From: Chloroflexota bacterium
Lineage (GTDB): Bacteria; Chloroflexota; Anaerolineae; B4-G1
Direction of reading: 5' to 3'
NCBI GenBank assembly: GCA_024232355.1
Contig: JAAEPW010000033.1
Coordinates: 12,932 to 76,931, forward strand
Length of the DNA: 64,000 nt
In this document: positions 52,507 through 62,558 of the stretch, one piece after another
How positions within the stretch are numbered: the stretch's first letter is position 1
Layout: the number at the start of each line of letters is the position of its first letter
Translations under genes and position numbers: made by a program
Notes under the pieces: model-generated
What the model was told of the DNA's origin: nothing
The model's input: the letters and a program-made list of their open reading frames with translations, nothing else
The model's database searches: none

Positions 52507-55500
52507 ATGGAAAAGACAATGCTAAACTTTCTTGCCTGGCGCAACCTGATACAGCACCGCACGCGCACCATTCTCAGTGTGCTGGCGGTCGCTTTGGGCG
52601 CGGCGATGATCGTCGCGGGGGACTGGATTGCCAGCGCCATCTTTAGCGCCCACCAAAAATCGGGGGCGGGCCAGAACGTCGAGTTCTTTGCCGAGATGTT
52701 TGACTTTGGCCTGGGCATCGTCGGCGTGGCGATCCTGGTGGCGGCGGGCTTTTTGGTTTTCAATGCCTTTGCGATGGCGATCACACAACGCAAGCGGCAG
52801 ATCGGCGCATTGCGCTCGTTGGGTATGACGCGCAGCCAGGTGATGCAATTGGTGTTGGTCGAGGCACTGCTCACCGGCGGCATCGGGACGCTGTTGGGGT
52901 TGGCGGCAGGGCCGTTGTTGGGCAGTGGACTGATCGCTCTACTAGAGTGGGCGGGAGAGTTGCTCGATACAACCCTCGCCGTGTTTGGGGAGCCGAGCGT
53001 CTCCCTGTCTAGCTTTGTCATCGCAACGGCGTTAGGCGTGGGTATCACGTCGCTCTCGGTGTTGATCCCGGCCCGGCAGGCAACGCGTATCTCGCCGTTG
53101 GTCGCGCTGCGCCAGGAAGCGGAGTCTGGAATCGAGCGAACGCCTATTGGTCGGATGCTGGTGGGGTTGACAGGTATGGTCGCATTAACTATCTACCTAG
53201 TCATCGCCCCACCTGGTGAATGGGTCTATCCCCCCTGGGACGCAATCCTGTCGGGCCTGTTTACGCTGCTGTGGTTGGCCTGTCTGGGGTTGATGTTGCC
53301 CGCGCTGGTGAGCGCCGTGGCGGGCCTGGCGCGCAAATCTCTCAGCCGCCGGTGGGGGGCAACGGGCCGCCTCGTCGCTGACAACCTGCGGCGCAATCGT
53401 CGCCGGGTGATACTGACCATCCTCACACTGGTGGTCGGCCTGACGATGATCGTCAGTATGACGGGCCTCATCTCGTTTATCTTTAGCACCCTGCTGGGCC
53501 GGATGATCGAAAGCACCGTGCAGCAGGATGGGTGGCTTATGGCGCCGCTGGACGTCACGGCGGATATGACGGCGGCCTTTGGCGAAATGGACCTAGAGGC
53601 TATGGACGTCCCGCCCGACCTGGCCGAAAAAGCGCGCGAGGTCGTGGGCGACCGGGCAGCCGTCGGCGAATGGACTATGGTGGTGGTCCCCGAACTCTCC
53701 TTCCTGCCGGGCTGGAACTCGTACATCGGCGACGCAAAAGAACTGCCGGATTTGGGCGCTTATGGCTTTACGTTCACCGAAGGCGATTGGGAGACCGCCC
53801 TGCCGATTATGGAATCGGGCTGCAGCATCCTGATGACGCCGTTGGTTGCCCGCAATAACGACGTCTGGCTGGGTGACACGTTCACCGTGCAGGGCAGGGA
53901 TGGGTCGATTGAGTGTATGGTGGCTGGTTTGGGGTCGCATCCAGTCTCTGGCAATGCGTCCTTTATCAGTTTGGCAGTGCGGGACTCGTTCGTCCCCGAG
54001 GACCGGAACCCGACCACGGTGATCGTCGCCCCATACCCCGGTGTAGACCGCGAACAGCTCGACGCCGAACTAGACGTGCTGCTGGACACCATTCCCAACG
54101 TCTGGCCGAACCGCGTGGCCCCATTGATGGAATCGGCGGGAGGGGCTAGCGACAGCTTGACGTCCGTGATGAACAGCATGCTGCTCCTGGCGATCCTGGC
54201 GGCGACGCTGGGCGTAGTCAACACGACGATGATGAACGTCCATGAACGGCAGCGCGAGTTGGGCCTGCTGCGGGCCGTCGGCGCGACGCGGCGGCAGGTC
54301 AGCGCCGTCGTGACCGGCGAGGTAGCCCTGATGGGCTTTATTGGCGGGGTGGTGGGGCTTGTGGCCGGGGTGGGGATCACCGTCATCTTTGCGACGACCT
54401 ACGGCGGCAACGCCTGGGGCGTGCCCGACCTGAATGTGTGGGACGCGGCTTGGGAGGCTGCCCGATCCGCCCTATCCGTCGGGCTGTTCGGCTTGATCGC
54501 CGCTCCCTTTATCAGTGCTTGGGCCGCGCGTCTGCCCGCCCGCTCGATTTTGCGCGGCCCAGCTATCAGAATGATAGCCGCGATTAGGACGATGGAAGCG
54601 GAGCAGCAGCCGGAGGGTCGGCGTCCCAAGAAAAAAACCAGGATGCGTGCGTTCACTTGGGCGATGGCTTGGCGCAATTTGGTGGGAGCGCGGGTGCGTA
54701 CGATTCTGAGCGTCCTGGCGGTGGCGCTGGGCGTAATGATGATCATCGTGGCTAACGTAATGGGTCGGGCTATTCGGAGTGCTGGCACGGCAGTTGAGAG
54801 CGGTGGCGGCGCAACATTTATGGGCGACATGCTCGACATGGGACTGACGATAGTCGGGTTGGTGATCCTGGCTGCGGCTAGTTTCCTGGTCGTCAACGCT
54901 TTTGCTATGGCCGTTACTCAACGCCAGCGCCAGGTCGGGGCGCTGCGGGCGCTGGGGATGACTCGCCGTCAAGTAATGCAACAGTTCCTGGCTGAGGCGC
55001 TCATCACCGGTGGCATGGGCACGATAACAGGTTTGGTGATTGGACCGTTGCTGGGACGTGGATTGGTCACTCTGCTGGGGAGGATGGCCGACGTCGCTTA
55101 TGGGGAGAGCATGCCCTCTCTGGGTGGAGCGCTGTTGGCAGCGGGAGCGGGCACGAGCATCACGCTCTTCGCCAGCCTGTTCCCGGCCTGGCGCGCCACA
55201 CGGATTTCGCCATTGGCTGCACTGCGCCCGCAGATGGTGTCTGGAGATGAGTGGGCGGCGGCCAGACCTGCATTAGGAGGATTCGCTGGTCTGGCTGTAA
55301 TGGCGGCTTACCTGATCGTGGCTCCGCCCGGTGAGTGGGTATTGCCCCCTGTAGACGGCATCCTGATCGGGCTGTTTGCACTGATCTGGTTTGGCTGCCT
55401 GGCTCTGATTTTGCCAGCGTTGATCGGTGGGCTGGGGCGTTTTGTGCATCGGTTGATGGCTCATCTGCCCAGACTGGCTGCAACGGGGCGCTTGATGGCC

Positions 55501-58500
55501 GATAATCTGGGCCGCAACCGGAGGCGCGTCACGCTGACTATCCTCACGCTGGCCGTAGGCTTGATGGCGATTGTCAGTTTGAGCGGCATCCTCACGTTCA
55601 TGTTCAAAACAACCTTTGCCGAGGTCTTTGCGGGCCAAGAGAATTTGTACACACGGATTGTTATGCCGCTCGATATGAATGCAATCAACTGGGGCGCTAT
55701 CAGCGAGTGGGATTTGGGTGAGACGATTCTATCGCCCCAGGCTGCTTCTGATATACGGAAGACACTGGACCAGCGTGCCAATATTGCAGGCATAGCGGCC
55801 GTCGCCGTGCCCGAAATCAGCGTTGTGTCCGGCTACCCGTCTTATGTTATGGATGTACGAGAATTGCGACGCCTGGGGTGGTTCACCTTTTACGAAGGTG
55901 ATTGGCAGACGGCTGTGCCGACTATGGAGTCGGGCTGCGGTCTTTTGCTCACGCCTCGCGTGGCGCGAAGCAACGGTGCCTGGTTGGGAGATCACATCAC
56001 ACTGCAAGGGCATGACGGACCGGTCGAGTGCACGGTAGCTGGACTAGGGACGAACGCTTTCTTTGGCACATCCATCATCAGCTTTGCTGCCGGCGAGGAT
56101 TTTGGCGCAAATTACGATAAACCCTTTGGGTTGCTGATCCAGGCCACTCCTGAGGTCTATGCCGATCCCACTGCCCTGGCCCAGTTTGAGGTCGATCTCG
56201 ACGTGGTGGTTGCCAGGCATCCAGGCATCTCTCTCGTTGACCCCAGCGTGGCTATGAATGACATTGATGCGCTCCTGGCGTTCTTCCAGGCCATGCTAAA
56301 TGGCCCGCTGCTGTTGGCGATCCTGGCTGCCGCACTGGGCGTGATCAACACTACCGTGATGAGCGTGACCGAACGGCGCTACGAGTTGGGCTTGCTGCGT
56401 GCGGTGGGAGCGACACGCCGACAGGTGATAGCAATAGTGACTGGCGAAGCAGCGCTGATGGGTATCGTCGGTGGTGGTTTGGGCTCGGTGGCTGGCGTTG
56501 GCCTGGTGATCATCGTGGTCGTGGTTGGTGGGGGGAGCGGATGGGGAGTACGTGATTTAGCACTCTGGCCTTCGGCTTGGGCGTCTGCGCAGCCAGCAAT
56601 ACTGAATGGACTGTTTGGTTTTCTCATTGCGCCACTCATCTGTGCTTGGGCCGCGCTGTTGCCCTCCCGCTCGATTTTGCGCGGCGCGCCGATCGAAACG
56701 ATGGAAGCAGAGCGCCAGCCAGAAGGTCGCCGTCCCACGACGCAGATTTCGATGCGCTCGATCAACTTTTTGGCGTGGCGCAACCTAGAACAGGGACGGA
56801 CGCGCGCGATCCTGAGCGCGCTGGCGGTGGCGTTGGGCGCGGCGATGATCGTGGCATCCAGCGTGATGAACTCGGGTGTGCGCAATGCCTGGGCTGGCGG
56901 CGAGAGCGCAATGTCGTGGGTCGCCGATATGATCGACGTCATGTTCACCAGCGTGGGCGTGATCATCCTGGCCGCGGCGGGCTTTTTGATCTTTAACGCT
57001 TTTGCGATGGCCGTCACCCAACAGCGGCGGCAGATTGGCGCGCTGCGCTCCCTGGGTATGACGCGCCGCCAAGTGATGCGGCAGGTTCTGGTCGAAGCAT
57101 TGGTGACCGGGACTCTGGGTACGCTGGTCGGTTTGGCCGCAGGGCCGATGTTTGGCCGGGGAATCCTGATGTGGATGAAACAGATGGACCTCGACGTGGG
57201 CAGTGGCAGTGTTTCTCCTATGAGCGTGCTGCTGGCGACAGTGATGGGATTGGGAGTCACCCTGCTGTCGGCATTGATCCCTGCCCGGCGGGCGACGCGC
57301 GTTTCCCCACTGACTGCGATACGCGAGCACGAACCCACGGGGCAGCAGGCTGGCGAGGCAGCGTCCAGACGAACCCGCGCGCGGGTGGGATTGGCAATGC
57401 TCGGTGGGATGGCCGTTTACCTCATCATTGCGCCGCCGGGGGAATGGAGCGGGGGTGCGCCGCCCTGGGAATGGATCATGTGGTTGTTCCTGTGGAGTGT
57501 GTGGCTCTTGGGGGGACTGTTTGTGCTGCCAACGCTGGTGGTCGGGCTGACGCGGCTCTTGCGCGCACCCTTGAATCGCTTTGGGGGCACCATCGGACGC
57601 TTGATCGCCGACAACCTGGAACGCGCACCCCGGCGCGTGGCCCTGACCGTCCTGACCTTTGCCGTTGGCCTAACGATGATCGTCGGCGTGGGCGGGCTGT
57701 TGGCCTTTAGCAACGGTGTGCTGGTGATGCGCACTGCCGAGCACGTATTGCAACAGACGGCATGGTTTGTGTATTCTTTCGATCGCACCCAAGGAATGGC
57801 CCAACTCGGCAATTTTGACACGGAATCGCTGAGCCTGGAACCGGCCATCGTCGAGGATATCCGCCAGATCGCCGCTGGGCGCGCCGACGTTGACGAAATT
57901 TATTTGGTGTTGGTGCCCGAAATTAGTTCAGTAACGCCCGGTTTTCCCTCCAACATTGCATCACTCAACTATCTCACTCGCCCGGATGGTTTTCGTTTTA
58001 TCAAAGGGGACTGGGAAACCGCTCTCCCGATGATGGAATCGGGTTGTGGGGTACTGGTTCCGCCCGGCGTGACAGCGCGACACAAAGCCGGAATCGGCGA
58101 CACGCTGATTATCCAAGGCCGCGATGGCCCGGTGGAATGCCAGGTGGCGGGTATTGGCATTGGTGAGTTTTTGCCTCTTTCCATCATTGGCATAGCCGCA
58201 AAACAATCATTCCTCCCTCCAGACCAGTCTCCCGCTACGTTAAACATCCACCCGCTGCCCGGTGTAGATGTACAAGCCCTGGAAGCTGACTTGTACGCGC
58301 TATCGGACCGTTACGGCGACAAAGTCTGGATTTCCAAACCAGAGGACGAAATCAGTGCCGTGACGGATACCAGCGACCAGTTGCAGGGCATGCTCAACGG
58401 CTTGCTCTTGCTGGCCGAAATCGCGGCGGCATTGGGCATGGTCAACACCACCGTGATGAGCATCGCTGAGCGGCGGCGCGAGTTGGGGTTACTGCGCGCT

Positions 58501-60921
58501 GTTGGAGCCACACGGCGGCAGGTGACGGCGGTGATATTGAGCGAGGCCGCGCTGATGGGCTTTATCGGGGCGGGACTGGGTGTGGTCGCCGGGGTGGGAC
58601 TAGGCGCCATCTTTGCGCTGTCCTACGGCGGCATCAGCTTTGGCCTGGTAGATTTGCCCCTGTGGGAAGCAGCGGGAGAGACAGTGCTCCCAGCGCTGCG
58701 GACTGGTTGGCTGGGCTTTGTGGTCGCGCCCCTGCTCGCCGCTGGGGCCGCGTATCCGGCCATCCGCACCATCCTGCGCGGATCGGCCATTGAGACGATG
58801 GAGCCGGGGCGACAACAGGTCATCTCTCCGCGCCGCGCGGTCGCCGGTTTCCTGGGACGGGGTTCCGTGCGCACGCGCTTTGTACTCGGCACGGTGGCCT
58901 TGATGATCGTGGTGCTGGCGGGACTGATCGGGGTGGTGACGACGCACGCCCGCATTCGCATTGAGGAGCAGATGCACGACGCGTTGCGCACGCTGGTCAC
59001 CTGGAACGCGGGGATGATCGAGTTGAGCCTGCCGGAAGATGCCGAGACCCTCGACTTGAACGCGATCCAGATGGGGCAAGCGTTCGATTTTGATTCCGAT
59101 ATGTTGTTGCAATTCGAGTCGCTGGTGGACGGCATGACGGACAACGGCCTGGTCGATTTCACCATCGCCGACCGGGACGACGTGATCCTCATCAGCCTCG
59201 ACATACGCGAGATCGGCACCCTCGCGCCCGAACTGGAGACGGGCGACGAGGCCCTCACCTACTCGGAGCGCGAGAGCGGCGAGTGGCTGATGTATGCCAC
59301 TGCACCTATCTACGCCGATGATCTGATGGTCGGCTCGATCCGCCTGACGGTTGACGCGCGCGAGATACAGGGCTTTATGAGCGATCTGCGCAATACGCTG
59401 GCAGCCGTCGGCTCGGTCATCATTTTGATTGTGCTGGCAATCAGTTGGGGGATGAGCATACCGTTGGCATCACTGTTTGACCGCCTAAAACAATGGGGCC
59501 TGCAGTCGAGATTCTCCTTACGGACCCAGTTGACGGTTGCGATGGTCATCATCCTGATCTTGATGGTGGGCGCGCTCGAACTGGTCGCCGTGCCCATCGA
59601 GCGCCACCACATCGAAGATACGCTCAAACAAGGTTTGGTCGCCGCCACTGAGTGGATCGGGCAGGCTGCCTCCAAGAGTTTTGACCTCGAACTATCCGAC
59701 CTCTCACCCGGCGAGACTCTGCCGTTTGAGGAAATGCTCAGCATGACCGAGACGCTCGATCTGGCCCGGCTGCAAGAGCTGACCGACCAGATCAAGAGCG
59801 ACGATGCGGCGTACGTCGCTCTGGTGGACGATGCAGGGATGATCATTCTCTCCGACCAGTTCGCCCTCATCGGAGAAGAGGTTGCTGTGCCGTCCGACAC
59901 CCAGATCGAGGAGGCGACTTGGCGCGACGAAGAGATTTGGGTCACCACGACCCCGCTACGGCGCGGGCGAGGGGGCGAGCAGATAGGCGCACTGCGGATG
60001 GGCGTGCGGCGCGTCGGGCTCGAAACATTCCTCGACGAGAGCCGCAACCTCTTCCGGCTGACGGGGCTGATCGCGATGCTGGCGGGTGTGCTGCTGGCGC
60101 AGGCCATCGGTGGAGCGGTAGCGGCACCGTCGCGCCAGTTGGTTACGGACGCGCGCCGCATCGAGGAAGGTGATCTTTTGATGCAATTGGATACCAGTGC
60201 GCAAGACGAACTGGTGATATTGGCGACCGCTTACAACCAGATGGTGCTCGGCCTGCAAGAGCGGGAGTGGCTGCGCGACATGTTTGGGCGTTTCGTCAGC
60301 CGCGAGGTGGCCGAGGCGATCCGTACCGGGCAAGTGCGGCTAGATGGTGAGAATCGCGTGGTCAGCATTCTGTTCTGTGACATTCGGGGCTTTACGGCCC
60401 GGTCGGAACGGTGTACGCCAGAAGAGATGGTGGCCCTGTTGAACGAGTACCTGCCGGTGGTCGTCGACGCGGCACAGCGCCACGAGGGCACGGTCAACAA
60501 GTTTGGCGGCGATAGCACGTTGGTGGTCTATGGCGCGCCCCGGCAGTTGCGTGAGAGCGCCTACCAAGCAGTGCTGACGGCATTAGAGATACGGGCCAGT
60601 CTACGGGTATTAAACATCAAGCTGACCGAGCGCGGCGAGTCGCCAATTCGCATCGGGGTGGGAATCAACACCGGGCTGGTGCTGGCGGGGGCGGTGGGAC
60701 CGGAGGAACGGCAGGAATACACCGTCATCGGCAACACTGTCAACCTGGCCTCACGCATTGAGGCATTGAACAAACAGTATCCCGACCACGACATTCTCAT
60801 CAGTGGGCAGACATACGACGCGCTGGGCAGCCGTCGGCAAGAGTTTGAGTTTGTGGATTTGGGAGAGATACGGATTCAGGACAAGGTGGAGCCGGTGCGG
60901 GTGTGGGCAGTGAGGAGGTAA
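52507..60921 (+). CDS. Fusion of three FtsX/MacB-type ABC permeases with a HAMP-adenylate cyclase receptor
   Basis: 2804 residues in one uninterrupted frame; an in-frame TGA just before ATG 52507 fixes the 5' limit (ATG 52519 is possible). Modules 1 (about 1-707), 2 (708-1410) and 3 (1411-2100) each start with a WRNL-RTILSVLAVALG motif, hold two FtsX domains (QIGALRSLGMTR, ELGLLRAVGATRRQV) and one large extracellular domain with AVPEIS- and ESGC-type phrases. Then come two helix-sensor-helix units (from 2121 and 2332), HAMP (about 2540-2590) and a class III cyclase: metal Asp2625 and Asp2669, Lys2665 and Thr2739 (ATP-type specificity), Asn2746 and Arg2750. All catalytic residues are present, so it should make cAMP. 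Confidence 0.92.
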   Translation: MEKTMLNFLAWRNLIQHRTRTILSVLAVALGAAMIVAGDWIASAIFSAHQKSGAGQNVEFFAEMFDFGLGIVGVAILVAAGFLVFNAFAMAITQRKRQIGALRSLGMTRSQVMQLVLVEALLTGGIGTLLGLAAGPLLGSGLIALLEWAGELLDTTLAVFGEPSVSLSSFVIATALGVGITSLSVLIPARQATRISPLVALRQEAESGIERTPIGRMLVGLTGMVALTIYLVIAPPGEWVYPPWDAILSGLFTLLWLACLGLMLPALVSAVAGLARKSLSRRWGATGRLVADNLRRNRRRVILTILTLVVGLTMIVSMTGLISFIFSTLLGRMIESTVQQDGWLMAPLDVTADMTAAFGEMDLEAMDVPPDLAEKAREVVGDRAAVGEWTMVVVPELSFLPGWNSYIGDAKELPDLGAYGFTFTEGDWETALPIMESGCSILMTPLVARNNDVWLGDTFTVQGRDGSIECMVAGLGSHPVSGNASFISLAVRDSFVPEDRNPTTVIVAPYPGVDREQLDAELDVLLDTIPNVWPNRVAPLMESAGGASDSLTSVMNSMLLLAILAATLGVVNTTMMNVHERQRELGLLRAVGATRRQVSAVVTGEVALMGFIGGVVGLVAGVGITVIFATTYGGNAWGVPDLNVWDAAWEAARSALSVGLFGLIAAPFISAWAARLPARSILRGPAIRMIAAIRTMEAEQQPEGRRPKKKTRMRAFTWAMAWRNLVGARVRTILSVLAVALGVMMIIVANVMGRAIRSAGTAVESGGGATFMGDMLDMGLTIVGLVILAAASFLVVNAFAMAVTQRQRQVGALRALGMTRRQVMQQFLAEALITGGMGTITGLVIGPLLGRGLVTLLGRMADVAYGESMPSLGGALLAAGAGTSITLFASLFPAWRATRISPLAALRPQMVSGDEWAAARPALGGFAGLAVMAAYLIVAPPGEWVLPPVDGILIGLFALIWFGCLALILPALIGGLGRFVHRLMAHLPRLAATGRLMADNLGRNRRRVTLTILTLAVGLMAIVSLSGILTFMFKTTFAEVFAGQENLYTRIVMPLDMNAINWGAISEWDLGETILSPQAASDIRKTLDQRANIAGIAAVAVPEISVVSGYPSYVMDVRELRRLGWFTFYEGDWQTAVPTMESGCGLLLTPRVARSNGAWLGDHITLQGHDGPVECTVAGLGTNAFFGTSIISFAAGEDFGANYDKPFGLLIQATPEVYADPTALAQFEVDLDVVVARHPGISLVDPSVAMNDIDALLAFFQAMLNGPLLLAILAAALGVINTTVMSVTERRYELGLLRAVGATRRQVIAIVTGEAALMGIVGGGLGSVAGVGLVIIVVVVGGGSGWGVRDLALWPSAWASAQPAILNGLFGFLIAPLICAWAALLPSRSILRGAPIETMEAERQPEGRRPTTQISMRSINFLAWRNLEQGRTRAILSALAVALGAAMIVASSVMNSGVRNAWAGGESAMSWVADMIDVMFTSVGVIILAAAGFLIFNAFAMAVTQQRRQIGALRSLGMTRRQVMRQVLVEALVTGTLGTLVGLAAGPMFGRGILMWMKQMDLDVGSGSVSPMSVLLATVMGLGVTLLSALIPARRATRVSPLTAIREHEPTGQQAGEAASRRTRARVGLAMLGGMAVYLIIAPPGEWSGGAPPWEWIMWLFLWSVWLLGGLFVLPTLVVGLTRLLRAPLNRFGGTIGRLIADNLERAPRRVALTVLTFAVGLTMIVGVGGLLAFSNGVLVMRTAEHVLQQTAWFVYSFDRTQGMAQLGNFDTESLSLEPAIVEDIRQIAAGRADVDEIYLVLVPEISSVTPGFPSNIASLNYLTRPDGFRFIKGDWETALPMMESGCGVLVPPGVTARHKAGIGDTLIIQGRDGPVECQVAGIGIGEFLPLSIIGIAAKQSFLPPDQSPATLNIHPLPGVDVQALEADLYALSDRYGDKVWISKPEDEISAVTDTSDQLQGMLNGLLLLAEIAAALGMVNTTVMSIAERRRELGLLRAVGATRRQVTAVILSEAALMGFIGAGLGVVAGVGLGAIFALSYGGISFGLVDLPLWEAAGETVLPALRTGWLGFVVAPLLAAGAAYPAIRTILRGSAIETMEPGRQQVISPRRAVAGFLGRGSVRTRFVLGTVALMIVVLAGLIGVVTTHARIRIEEQMHDALRTLVTWNAGMIELSLPEDAETLDLNAIQMGQAFDFDSDMLLQFESLVDGMTDNGLVDFTIADRDDVILISLDIREIGTLAPELETGDEALTYSERESGEWLMYATAPIYADDLMVGSIRLTVDAREIQGFMSDLRNTLAAVGSVIILIVLAISWGMSIPLASLFDRLKQWGLQSRFSLRTQLTVAMVIILILMVGALELVAVPIERHHIEDTLKQGLVAATEWIGQAASKSFDLELSDLSPGETLPFEEMLSMTETLDLARLQELTDQIKSDDAAYVALVDDAGMIILSDQFALIGEEVAVPSDTQIEEATWRDEEIWVTTTPLRRGRGGEQIGALRMGVRRVGLETFLDESRNLFRLTGLIAMLAGVLLAQAIGGAVAAPSRQLVTDARRIEEGDLLMQLDTSAQDELVILATAYNQMVLGLQEREWLRDMFGRFVSREVAEAIRTGQVRLDGENRVVSILFCDIRGFTARSERCTPEEMVALLNEYLPVVVDAAQRHEGTVNKFGGDSTLVVYGAPRQLRESAYQAVLTALEIRASLRVLNIKLTERGESPIRIGVGINTGLVLAGAVGPEERQEYTVIGNTVNLASRIEALNKQYPDHDILISGQTYDALGSRRQEFEFVDLGEIRIQDKVEPVRVWAVRR

Positions 60922-60923
60922 TT

Positions 60924-61685
60924 ATGAACCAGATACCATACATAACCCCAGGTCACTTGATAGACAGTAAATATTGCGGTCGATACGACTATGGGGTTAT
61001 CTGCTTTCGGGGACATCATTCGTCAACATTGATCGTAGAAACGCTGGGCGCAAACAAGATACAAGACAATATATTCTATTGTACCAGATCTGAAAATGTG
61101 ATACCGGCGGCATACGAAATGCAAGTCAACGGCAAAAACATCGTCATAATCACGGGAGCCGCTTTTGGAGGCCCTCAAGCCGCGATCTATGTTGAAGAGA
61201 TGAAATATCTTGGTGTCAACGCAATCATTGGTGTGATGATCGCGGCAGGTGTCTCCCCCGAGTTTGGGCTTGGAGAATTCTTTTACGTGGATGAGGTAAT
61301 ATGTCTGGACGGCGTCAGTACCACTTATTACGAGTGCAACGAGATCATCTCGACGTCGTTTTGTCACGAGGAGATTTTGTCCATCGCCCGTGATTTGGGC
61401 ATTGAACTAAAATCAGCTAGAGCTGCTTCCGTCGATGCCATATACCATGAAACCCCGAAAATCATAAACCACTTGAAAGAGCTCGACGTCGACGTAATGA
61501 ACTTGGACATCGCGCCCTTTATCACAACAGCCAAGCTCCGAGGAGTGGACGCGATCATGTTTGGTTACATTTCGGACCGTTTTGAGGCTGATCAATGGGT
61601 CAGTTCGAACTGGGACAGAAATGCGGCAAATGAAACGAGCGCCGATATGCTGGCAAGATTGATGAACGTGATCACGTCAAAATGA
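60924..61685 (+). CDS. Nucleoside phosphorylase family protein
   Basis: 253 residues from ATG 60924, two bases after the cyclase stop, with GAGGAGGT inside the cyclase's last codons. The PNP/UDP phosphorylase fold is indicated by IITGAAFGGPQAAIYVEEM, a GVMIAAGVSP phosphate/ribose loop, the GEFFYVDEVICLDG strand and ITTAKLRGVDAIMFGYISD, where the last Asp matches the purine-contacting residue. The usual VEMEAA segment is changed to MNLDIA, so substrate choice is uncertain. Phosphorolysis of nucleosides next to a cyclase suggests a role in nucleotide signalling or turnover; this is inference. Confidence 0.8.
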   Translation: MNQIPYITPGHLIDSKYCGRYDYGVICFRGHHSSTLIVETLGANKIQDNIFYCTRSENVIPAAYEMQVNGKNIVIITGAAFGGPQAAIYVEEMKYLGVNAIIGVMIAAGVSPEFGLGEFFYVDEVICLDGVSTTYYECNEIISTSFCHEEILSIARDLGIELKSARAASVDAIYHETPKIINHLKELDVDVMNLDIAPFITTAKLRGVDAIMFGYISDRFEADQWVSSNWDRNAANETSADMLARLMNVITSK

Positions 61686-61798
61686 AACTCTTTCACTTTG
61701 CAACGACAATGGATAAATACCTGGGCAAAGCCACTTGATACTACCCTTTGGATGTGGTGTGCAGATCCGAAACCAACACAAGAGATGGCGGTGGTACA

Positions 61799-62554
61799 AT
61801 GAACAAAGGAAAGCGATTGCTTGCAGTTATATTGCTATTCGTCTTGTGTATGATTGGGTTGATACTTAGCGCAGAGATGCTTGGGCACGACACCAAGGAT
61901 TGGATTCCTTCGGTTTTTCTATCGCCTACTCCCGGCCCTTCGCCCACTCCCAAACCCTTCACTTATGCGGTGACGCCGTTGCCTTTACCATTTTTGAGTG
62001 AGAGAAAACAACAAGAGTTAGATCAACGTGCTCAGACCCTATACGGCGACCCAGACCACTCGGTCGAGTTCGAAATCAAGAATCCCTTATTCAAACGCAC
62101 GTTTCCCCGTGCGAGTATGTATGCAGTAAAGAGGGTAGTTCGTACTCTGCCGGGCTTTTCGTCTTATGAGACAATGGTTTCGTACAAGGATACGGACTAT
62201 ATAATGCCCCAGCAGTTCAATCAATTGATGTTTGATGCGGGTCACGAACTCACTGTGCAGACGCGCGACGATTTGGCTCACGCGTTTATCATTGCTGCGC
62301 TACCTACACCGATGGCTGCGATGCCAATCACATGTGATGACGGGGTGGAAATCAATGAAGATATGGGTATCTTTTCTCCATACATATACAAAGTGCATTG
62401 TCACGCTGAACCGGAAAACTTGGATTTCATTGTTAAATTTTCAGATTTGAGCATTCAGTTTCGGAGTGGATATATGACTGCCACAGACGAGTCTGGTAAA
62501 GAGATATTCGGTCACAACTTTTCTGCTCATAGAGTAACGATTGAAGGAGAGTAA
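61799..62554 (+). CDS. Membrane-anchored extracellular protein, unknown
   Basis: 251 residues from ATG 61799. A signal-anchor helix (about 7-25, LLAVILLFVLCMIGLIL) is followed by a Pro-rich stalk (SPTPGPSPTPKP) and a globular domain of about 190 residues with no recognised fold. There is no lipobox. Composition is slightly AT-richer than the cyclase gene. It starts 113 bases after the nucleoside phosphorylase and may or may not belong to that unit. Confidence 0.72.
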   Translation: MNKGKRLLAVILLFVLCMIGLILSAEMLGHDTKDWIPSVFLSPTPGPSPTPKPFTYAVTPLPLPFLSERKQQELDQRAQTLYGDPDHSVEFEIKNPLFKRTFPRASMYAVKRVVRTLPGFSSYETMVSYKDTDYIMPQQFNQLMFDAGHELTVQTRDDLAHAFIIAALPTPMAAMPITCDDGVEINEDMGIFSPYIYKVHCHAEPENLDFIVKFSDLSIQFRSGYMTATDESGKEIFGHNFSAHRVTIEGE

Positions 62555-62558
62555 AGAA

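Noticed and set aside
52507..60921. Assembly collapse or artefactual triplication
   Set aside because: The three modules differ at a large share of positions, each is complete and the frame stays open through the junctions; artefactual copies would be nearly identical.
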